From: Sipunculus nudus
Lineage: Eukaryota > Annelida > Sipuncula > Golfingiida > Sipunculidae
Assembly (NCBI GenBank): GCA_026874595.1
Contig: CM049318.1
Span: 29,106,956-29,170,955 of the forward strand
Reading direction: 5' to 3'
DNA length: 64,000 bases
The notes under the pieces were generated by a model. That model searched no databases, had not been told where the DNA came from, and saw nothing but the letters and a program-made list of their open reading frames with translations. Positions 38,001 to 48,800 of this stretch are shown here, piece by piece. A program made the position numbers and the translations under genes. The stretch's first letter is position 1. Every line of letters starts with the position of its first letter.

Positions 38001-41000
38001 AAACTGTACATTCTAAAAAGAAAAATAATGTTGTTGTATGTACAATGATCAGTTTACAACCGAGGATGTAAAATAGAAAGAGTCCGTACTTATTCCTGCG
38101 GCCAGGCCGATGTGGGCCTCCTCGCAGGCACTGAGCCGGAACACCGCACTGGTGGTGCCATCTGGCAGGTTCATCCAGAACCGATCCCACTCCAGACCTC
38201 GTGGTGTCACCACCTTCAGTGGCAGGACTTTCAGAAATACATACAATTATATATTCAGATAACTGGCGATATATTACGATATATAATTGGCTACATGTTC
38301 AGACAAACTTGTACAGATTGGAATTGTTATGAGAATAAAAAGCATAAAAAGAATATAATAAATAAGATTATGTTAGAATAGAATGGATATTATATTATAA
38401 TACAATATAATGATATAATCTACTGAAATATATATGATATAATATAATATAATATTGTGAATTAAAACGAATTGGACAGTATATGATAAGACTGGAGACT
38501 ATTTGATGCGATAGGATTTGGTAGAATAAGATTGGATAGGCCACAATAGGATTGGATAGTATAAAATATCATAGAATAAAATGGGATTAAATATGATTCA
38601 TATGGAGAGAATACAACCGTAAAAGATAGGATTTATATACGATTGGATACGGATGGATAGAAAATACCATAAGTCAGAATTAGTGTTAAATTGCTGCAGT
38701 ATTTACCGGAGTCAATGCTGAGTTGGTATAATGCTCTGTCCCCGATGCTGAACAGCGCCACCTCGTTGACAGGGATGAAGTTAAAGTCCTCAAACTCCAG
38801 CAAAGCCTCGCCGCCTGGAAATCCCCGCCCTCCACGAATCAGATTGTAAGCCTCGTTCCACGTGACCCAGAGAGGCCGGTAATCTTGACAAGCAACAAGA
38901 TTTGGAGAATTTGCTTGGTGTACTGTTTTTCTAGTGCCTGAATCGTCGATTCTGTAAAGTTAAAAGACGAACATTCTGGTGGTCTATACATAAACTGTAA
39001 CATTACATTCTGGTGGTCTCAACAAAAAATGTAGCATTGCATTCTGGTGGCCTCAACATAAACAGTGACATTACACTCTGGTGGTCTCAACATAAACTGT
39101 AACATTACATCCTGGTGGCCTCAACATAAACTGTAACATTGCATTCTGGTGGCCTCAACATAAACTGTAACATTACATCCTGGTGGCCTCAACATAAACT
39201 GTAACTTTACATTCTGGTGGTCTCAAAATAAACTGTAACTTTACATCCTGGTGGCCTCAACATAAACTGTAACTTTACATTCTGGTGGTCTCAAAATAAA
39301 CTGTAACTTTACATCCTGGCAGATGCAGTGCAGCAGCTGTATTTCTGGCAGTAGTAACTAGATAAAATTGTATTTACAAGCAGATACATGAAGCGGACCA
39401 TAGTCACATAATTCCAGGAAATCATATGAATATGTCATACTGAAGTGCTAATATATAAAACTATAGACCTAAATGGTGAATTGAGCACAGAAGCAAATTA
39501 ATGATGCTCAAAGTCCCGTGTGATTTGACCTTGAGAGCATAAGTCAAGGGCGTGAACAAAATGGGTACTTTTACGCGAACTAATGAATAATGCATGGTTT
39601 GTTCAAACTGTGAAGAATACTAGAGGAGCCAAAAGCATTAATTGATAAAGGTATCCTGTCTGACCAAAATTTATGGCTAAATTAGGTCAGAAAGACTTAA
39701 TTTCAGAAAATTATGTGAAATCAGAATGATGCAATAGTTATACACATGAATATTTGACAATTTGCCAAAGACACGCCCAAAAGCTTGCCTATTTTCTATG
39801 ATAATGAGTCATTGTTTGAAATGCAAACGTGCTAATATTTTGAACAAATACAGGTCAAGGTCAACTAAAATTTAATTAGTCTGAGAAAGTCATTAGTCGG
39901 TGCCTTCCATTAAATCAGAACAACATCCGATCAAAGCCATAGATGCTATCGCGCTAACAAACAAATGATGTCGGAAGTCTACTGTGACTTGACCTTGAGA
40001 GCATGTGTCAAGGTCATGAGCAAAATGGGCACTACTTCACACACTGATGAATAATGCATATTTTGGTCAAAATCTGATGAATAATAGAGGAGTCAGTAGC
40101 ATTTATATAAGCACACTGCATGGTTTGCTTTAATTTCATTATACTCAAATAAGCCTATACCCCATTCCTTAATTGCAACAGACCATTTGGAATTAATATG
40201 TCAGTAAATGAAAATATTGCAAAATTTCAAAGATCATCCCACCATGGAACAGCCTACAGTAGCAGCAGCAAGGAGGTAACTGAATGTAAAACAAGAAGCA
40301 TTTACTGTATTACTAGAAAAGGTAGTTATGAGAGTTATTCCTTGAATCAAAGGGTAGTAACTGTTGCAAGTTGGTAGAAGTGATAACATATATAGGTCTT
40401 GTTTAAAGTAGTAGTAGCACTGTTAGTTGTGGGGATGGTATGCCTGGCTGTTAGTAATAAACAGACTTAAGTACATCCGCTGACTGAGCCATCAACACTC
40501 GCAATGCCTGTCTTAGCTACTACCATATACCGAAAAATTATATGTATTGAATACCGTAACTAATATTTGGTTCCCAGGCCGACCAGCAATTAGTGATAAG
40601 AACCGGCACTGAATTTCTATCGCTGCATGGGATGATATTTGTCTATAAACATTTTAGTAGCAAATATAAACACCATGTTCAAATGTGCAAATTATTTGCA
40701 TGTTAAGGGGCCTGGACAGTCGTGGGGTAACACGTTCGGCTCTCTGAGCTGGCGACTCGGGTTCGATCCTCGGCGTGGCTATGAGAGTGGCTTGTAATCG
40801 TCCGTCCAAGGCTGGTGGTTTTCTCCGGGTTCTCCGGTTTCCTCTAGCAATACAGACTACCGAAGGCTAAATCTGAGCCATGGACAGTGCCGCGATTAGT
40901 TATAATATTTAACTATTTGTACAATCCATGTAAAATAAATAAGTTTATATATTATTGTCCTGGTCTAGGCTATATGAATCAACCGACCTGCTTAGGGTTG

Positions 41001-44000
41001 ACACTGTGTTGCTGAAGACGAACTCGTATGCGTTTCTGTCGGTGACCCCGGGGTCTCTGGCAAACACAAGACGCAGAGACCCAGCGCAGATCCTAGCCAG
41101 GAAGATAAGGGAGGGGTTGGGGGTATGTAGACGCGGTGCAGATGCAGGAGTCGCTCCAGCCTCCGTCCTTAATTGGTAGAAATCACCTGTATGTGTACAA
41201 AAGACGATATGAAACAGCACATCATGCAGATCAACATGCAAACTAAAGAAACATTGAACCAGTTACACCTGTCGGGATATCCTTATTCGAACAACCCGTC
41301 CTGTGTTATAATTTACCTTATCAGAATCTTAACCCCCCCCCGTGCAGCCAGTAGAGGACCAGTACCGCCAGTTGGGGTCCAGTGCCGCCAGTTGGGTCCA
41401 AGAAATATTATAATCTGGATTTTTTTTTTATATAATATATGTATAAATAAACTGTTAACAGATGAAACATTTCTTTATATATATAAAATTAGCCTGACGA
41501 CCACCCCGCTTAGACGACCACATTTTTTGTTCCCGGAATGATGTAAATCTTAATTAAAACCACGTGATAACTCGAAAATCCCGCTAATACGACCACTTTG
41601 TCTGGTCTCGCAGGTGGTCGTGTTAGCGAGGCTTTACTGTATATAGGCCTATCCCGATTGTATTAATCCTAATTTTGTTAGTGAAATACGACTGCGGGGG
41701 CACAGCCTTCCCATTAATCCTGCAGTTTTCCCATAAGGCCTGCGTACTGCAGTCCTTGGCTGTCTATGTTGCTTGGGTTTAGTCACAGCTGATTTGTCCT
41801 CCATCTTTTATTCCTTTACGATTTCTGTCCATGGTTTGTTGGATAATGTTGCCCTTTGATGTGCACAGGGTATGTCCAAGGCGTTCCGTTAATCTTGCAT
41901 GTGTCATCATGCATGATTACTCTTTGGTGAATCCTCACTAAGAGCTGGTGTTGCAAAACCATTGTTTGATCTTCCGGATATGAGGGTACTTCTCTAGATT
42001 TTTTGAATAAATTTATATTTTTAACTGGAAATTAGGTTTCTGATGTCTCCGCCTACTCTTGGTTATCATAGATAGTTGTGCGGCTGTTGACACAGCGTGC
42101 TCGTATCAGCCTCACTGTCCCCTCTTGCTGTCACAGTGCTTCACAATTACATTGCTTCCAAATTACATTCTTGTCCAGCATGTCGAACGCTTTCAGGAAG
42201 TCACCATCTTCTCGATGACAACAGATAGGCTGCATTCTGGCCATTGAACATAAAATCTGCCCTAATTGATTAGCGTATGGTTGAAAAGATAGGCAAACTG
42301 ATTGTCAAAGGAACAAAAAGCTGCTCAATACATGACCCTTCTCTTGTTATCAGGGTGAATGAATGTTTGCTAGATCTAGCCACGTCATGCAAATCCGTGA
42401 ATACACGACCCAGGAAGCATTATTATTATAGTATTTATTGGTGGAGGTAACCGACTCTTTTTGTAACGCTGACTAATTGTTAACTTAAGTATGTACATCA
42501 GCAGAGTCAAATTTCGGTTAGCACTCGCTTCCTGTCATTTATTTTATATCCTAATGTAACCCAGGCCCGATGTCTATCGAACTTGCAGGTCCTAGTTATG
42601 TAATTATCCCCATTGCTCAGTAATAGCACCGAGGAACTTCCAAAATACGCACTCGGTTGTGAGTGATACACGCCAGTGGGACCAGAATGATCTTTGCTGT
42701 CTAGGTCGACGCACCTGTCATGGTTCAACAACCCCATCCCACGCCACCTCCAGGACAGAGCAACACACAAATACCGATCACTAGCTGAATTATAATGAAA
42801 TAGACGTAACAATGGGACAGAATTCTTTATATATTTTTTATTATAATCCAGATGACCTCCAAACATTGAATAGATTTCTCCTTGGATGTTTTTCTGATCC
42901 TCTTCAAAATGTTATAAAAAAATCTGTTTAGAAATTGTTTCTAACAGACAAACCAATGGTAAAGTATTATACCTTTCGCCACCTAGCGGATCGAGGTAAA
43001 ACAAGCAAGTTCGTGGAATTTATGTCCTCAGCTTTTTCCTCTTGTTATTGCAGGTTCCTGTGATCTTCATGCTTGCCTTCTCAATATGTTTTAGTTTTTA
43101 TTTCCCCCTGAATATGTCTCTTCATGTCATAGTGCCGGTGTTTTAGTTTTCATTGTCCCCTGAAGATGTCTCTTTTGTTGTGAATTCGGAACATAAGGAA
43201 AATTGTGTTTTGGAGCGGGTGATAATAAATTTTCAGACAGACACTCCATAACCAATCCCAACCAAGGTATATATGAGAGCAATGAATGACCAAAATTTGA
43301 ATGCAATCGGATAATATTTAGAAAAATTATCACACAGAAACAAAAACCTCATAGACAGACAGACGGACAGACAGCTAGACAGACAATCCCAAATCAATGT
43401 CCCCAGTTTCGCGGAAGCGTTAGACAATAAGCACTTGAGGCCTGGTTCATTTCTTTAATAAAACTTGTTCTTTGTGTAGAAGTAAAACAGTTCCACGGAT
43501 GGCGTTTATTATAACCATGAGAAGTAGCACATTTGGAGATAAGGGACGTGTCGAAGTCTAAGGTTTTACACATGACACAGATTACATATATACACTGATA
43601 TCTCATTGGTACGCATAGCACAGCATTGTAGTTACTTGTAAATACCTGTCTGTAAGAGGAAAACCATTTGCAATGAATTACCTGTATACATAAACATTTA
43701 AAAATAAATGCAGGAGCTGCAATGACTTAAAATATTTAAGCTGTAATATTCATAGTGGACTTAAATATCAACTACACGGACCAGTTCCGGTTTCCGAGTG
43801 TTCAGCCTGTCTGACTATACATTTTTGGGTGGGTTCGAATCTGACAATGGCAGATGTTGGCTTATGCCGGATTTCCACTTAGAATCTGAAAATAAATGGG
43901 GGGAATATTTGGATAGCCGTGGTTCCCTTGATTTCTCAGCCATAGTCTTATTGGGACGTTGATGGTCACATAGCCAAGGGACCGGGGATGTTAGGCTGTG

Positions 44001-45833
44001 TTAATATACACAAGGTCGGCTTACAATGCGTAAAATCCGACTCACAGGAGTAGGACTCTGCTGTTTAGGGTGTATGGGCGTCACAAATTCAGTTGATCTA
44101 ACAAAATAATGCACTAAGTGTTAAAGATATCTCGTTTCACATTAAAGGGGCCCTGTCACCTATTTGATCTTTAAAACGCTCAAGGTAATTCCTTGGAGCT
44201 TTTATAAAAAACACGCCAGAAAACGTGGATATCACTGCCTATAGGCTGCTTGTTTTGTTTATATCAACGTGTTTTAATATGTAGGGGCTCGCCAAAATAA
44301 AACACATTCAACAAGCATCGGGTGGCAAGTCAGATAGGCCAGAGCATGCAAATGGCGTTTTTCAATAAGTGACCTTTCTACCTCGGCATGCATGCAATCT
44401 AACCCCCCCCCCCCGCGGGTTATGATTTCCCGTTTTTCAACATTACTGTTGTTGATAAACAAGTTCATACATCCTTCTCGGCGTTATATGATCTTTTCAT
44501 AACCAGAATGACCCTTAGATCATTATATATACACATAGGAAGCCAGAAATTACATAAATCCTTCTTCAAAAGGCAAGTGAATGGGCACCTTTAAGGCAGT
44601 TATCTTAAATAACGTATTTCGGCAATTCTGTATAAATCTAACGACAGACTGCGTAAAAAACGGAATCACAAGATTGGTTAGGGTTTGTGGGCGTCACAAT
44701 CTGACCCCCACAATGCACCGAGCATCTAAATACATCAGCGAGGCATATAAAATCCTAGAGAATAGGGTAATGTACCCCGTAATGTAATTCATATTTACAT
44801 ATGTTGGATAAAAATTGTTTCAAGGAAAATTACAGTTAAATTGTGTTTTGTGGTAAAGACTTTTGCAAGCATGCGCATATGAAGTGTAAACAGACGGTTA
44901 TATTGAAATATAACAAATTTTGATTTTGAAATTTGACAGTTGAGACAAGTAGTCTGGGTCGTCCCACACTGCCTTAAAAGGATAAGGTGCGTTCTGAGTA
45001 ATAGCGAACTCTAGCGGAAGGGTGCAAGGCGGATCTCTCGGAAGGAATCCGAGGCGTGCCATTTGGTATTAACACAAAGCGCCACACACATTCTCTGAGA
45101 CACACGGATGTAACTGGGTGAAAGAAATATTAAATTACAGTTTTGACTTAATTGTATTGGTTTTGAAAAGTTGGGACATTCCTATGCGTATCCATATTAT
45201 AATAAATACAGTTGTATGATACACCTCAGGGGGCGTGCCCGTCTAGCCTAGATGATTAGATATATAACAATATCTGGGTCAAACACGACATCTTCAACAC
45301 GAGATGGAGAATTAATAATACTAAGGGGTCTTTACCTGTGTCGAGGCTGCATAGTCCGGTCTAAACTTAAATATACTGGAACTGTCTCAGGTGTGTGTGT
45401 AAATATTGTTACAGTTTTTATTGATATGACCAAAATCTACTCATATAGGTCCCTTTATATTTAATTATTCTGAAAGCTAAACTTGTTCTCTATAACGCCT
45501 TCAGTCCGTCTGTCTGTCCGTGGGTCTATTTCCATTTCCTGCATGGGGGACCAAATACCCGGCCAATCTAATGTTTCTTCTCCATGTACTAGGTTTAAGT
45601 CGCACTCGATTAATTATCTGATTGCCCCCCTATAGATTTAAAACTTTTTATATATAGCATTGCATTAATTTTGCTCAGATCCACTGGTAAGTAGTATGAT
45701 ATGTATACTTAGATGCCTCTCTTAGATTTGAGGTGTAAATTGCATGTAAATTTATTTCTGAAGATATTTTTTAGATAACTTTTATTTTATCTTGCCCGTG
45801 TGTCACTTTGATGTCCAAAAAATGCCGTTGGGC

Positions 45834-45881
<48 letters not shown>

Positions 45882-48800
45882 CGGTATATAAGATTGACCG
45901 TCTTCACCTGTCTATCCATGTAGTGCACATAAGCAACTCATAAAACTTATTAAACTGGTTACTTGTTCTCTCTTCTATTTTGGATAGGAGATTTATCCGA
46001 TAGGTCCCCCCTCTGCTAATATGATAGTGGCCATGCTCATTCTGCAGTCACATATGCCCCATTGAACATGGAAATATTGGCCGAATAAGTGAATGGAAAA
46101 CACTTGTTGGGGAACATAAGCACCAATGAACCGGATAATATGAGCCAATAAATGAATGAAAACACGGGTTGCGGAGTATCCTACATCAAGGACCACCCAC
46201 ATGGCGGAGGCCTGCATTCGTTAGAATGCATATTTCTAGTATGGTTCTATAAATATAATTCTTAATTTTTTATTGTTTAATAATCTGTATAAATTTATCG
46301 AAAGAAAAACTTAATGTATTTATAAAGTGTACATTAATGTATTTTTTGTATGTTAACTCTCTGTCTGTATATTGTCACTGGATTGAATATATAAAAAAGA
46401 AATAACAAAAAAAAGTGTAAACTTGTGTTCCTCTATACAGCATACCTCGTAAATAATTTATTAATATCTTTTTAATAAATATTCACTCCTCTTTTAGTTG
46501 ATTAATATCCAGGTAAGAAATGAAAACTAAATAATAAATATTTCGTTCTAAAATATTTTAAATATTTCTGTTGGTAACTAGTAACTTTGAGGTTTATTCA
46601 TAGAACTGGCTGTGTGTAGCAAAACATTTCCAGTTATCGGGTCGCAAGAGTCAAATGTGGAAATTTTACATAACCTGTATTTACAAAATTAAATCTGATT
46701 CCGGTGATTAGGTCCATGCTGCCGATGTGTAACTCGGGGAAACGGGGTCACGTGAATGAGGCCGATAATAAGTGTGCTATGACTGATTAATTAATGTCTA
46801 TGTGGAGCAGATCTGACAGAGATCCCGATAACAAAGTATGAAGTGGACTGACTTGTAAATGTAAAACAAAACGCCAGGGATAGTATATAACTACACTCAT
46901 GTTCATTCATAACATAACGCCCCTATTATGTCCCTACGTACAGCTGACAGATGCTCGTGTGTTTAATTAAAATGTTGATATAAGTATTTTAATTAAGCAA
47001 TAAAGCCAAACCTTAACTGCACTTGTATATTATGCTTCTGTTTTATCTGAAATGTTAAATTCTTATTTCAAATATAATAATTTAGAATATACAGAAGTTT
47101 TATTTAATATTGATGTTTACTCGATCTATTTTATTCAGATGGTCCATTTATAGACATAATCGCAATACCTCTATGTAAGATTAGCATGCATGAATATGCA
47201 TGAATATTATATTTCATGGCAGAGCGATCATTTACCTGAAATTATCTGTGAATCGCATATATTATATATTACATTAAAATATTTACATGCATTGTCAACA
47301 GTTGCAGATTAATAGACAATGGATGTAGACGTAGACTACGTGATAGGGAATATTTTTTGCGAGAATTAATTTAAAAAAAACTTTTTGAGTCAAGATTCCA
47401 TACGGATATATTGTAAAATAATGTTTTGAATATAGAAGCTATTCTTTCTACCCTCTGAAATAAATGTACTTGTAAGCGATTAATCTGTCACGCGGCCATA
47501 ATTCATTAAAATTACAATAACAGCGCGTTCATTCAAGAGATTTATGTTTTACTGTAGGGCCATTTTGCTCACATGACGATGATTTAGTTACCATCAAGTG
47601 CCATGAACCAAGTCCTCCCGTGAGGCCGGTCGATTGTACTGTCAACAGACTCTCACCCCAACGTGATATAGCACCTGTAAATTAAGCCTTTCTGTTGTCA
47701 CCTGAACGTGTGTCCAATCTGCCTTCTGCATTAAAGTTCGTTTTTTGATCAAACATTGTTTACACATAGCTTTGATTGAATAAATATTTATATGCAAATT
47801 TGGCTAATATATTTTAGGCGCTATAATATATCATGCAGATGTGTCTTTTTTATATATTAATATTTATTATATTAAGAGAAATTAGTATTTTATATATCCT
47901 ATATTAATTTATATACGTATACAGTGGAACCTTTCTTAAAGACCACCTGTCTTGTAAGACAACCTGTCTATTGAGACCACCCTTGTGTGAACCGAATACA
48001 TTGGTTATAACTGACCTACCGAATATGACCACCTCAGAATTAAGACCACCTTTGGCCAGTTCCAAGGGTGGTCTGAAAACTGTTATATAACCATTCTCAG
48101 CACCATTTCCACTCGGTCCACATACAGACCTTCCGATATCAATCACCACTAACGCACACGACGAATATATATTTATATTTGGTCTAACTCTTTAAGTACG
48201 GCAGTACTTAGGAGAGTCATATTTCAAATGTGTTGTCTATTGATTGGGTGCTCTCTTTATTGAACTCTCCATTTCAATGACCTTTGACATGTGATGACGT
48301 CTTACTAATGTTACATGACTATGCCAATTTGTTTATAGGTGATATTAAATCTTAATTATTAAATGAAATGTCATACATGACAGTAAATAGCACTGGATGC
48401 AGTTAATTTAAGGAAATTGGCAAAATACTGAAATAGTACAGATACTTAATTATTTGTTTCCCTTCTTAGAGAAGAAAAGACCGTAATGTTCAAAAGAAAA
48501 GTGAGAGCTGCCTTAAATATGGCTACCCTGTACGCCGTATATTTTACACCGGAATTATTATTCAATAAAACAAAAGACACATTTGTTGCAACTTTCATGA
48601 ACACGTATCATAATTTCTGTAATTGTATTGTATTAACGTTAATAGACGATGGTCACGGTCCGGCTTCAATAGCGATGATAAAATTTGCATACATATATAA
48701 ACAACTTCATATACCAGTTAGGTCATCAGTATTTTCTTGGCCTTAAATAAATTCGCCTTTACACCAACATTGAAAAAAAATAAATTCCATCTAGACATAT

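Larger units (their letters stand above)
33894..38089 (-). other. Intron 4 (4.2 kb)
   Basis: The intron contains the short inverted repeat at 35,090-35,175 and the MITE at 37,122-37,309. The minus-strand open frame at 35,738-35,929 is somewhat GC-rich but matches no family I recognise. The rest is AT-rich without visible genes. Confidence 0.55.

Noticed and set aside
37991-38012. A 22-nt microexon between FAMeT exons 4 and 5 with perfect-looking TTTTTAG and GTAATA sites
   Set aside because: Its length is not a multiple of three and would shift the frame of exon 5, whereas direct splicing of exon 4 to exon 5 keeps the domain intact.
7621-39320. Tandem arrays considered as CRISPR arrays
   Set aside because: The units are contiguous without unique spacers and the genome is eukaryotic, so these are minisatellites.
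42507-42866. Minus-strand open frame of 119 codons in intron 1
   Set aside because: No signal peptide, domain or splice-consistent link to neighbours was found; probably chance or a decayed element.
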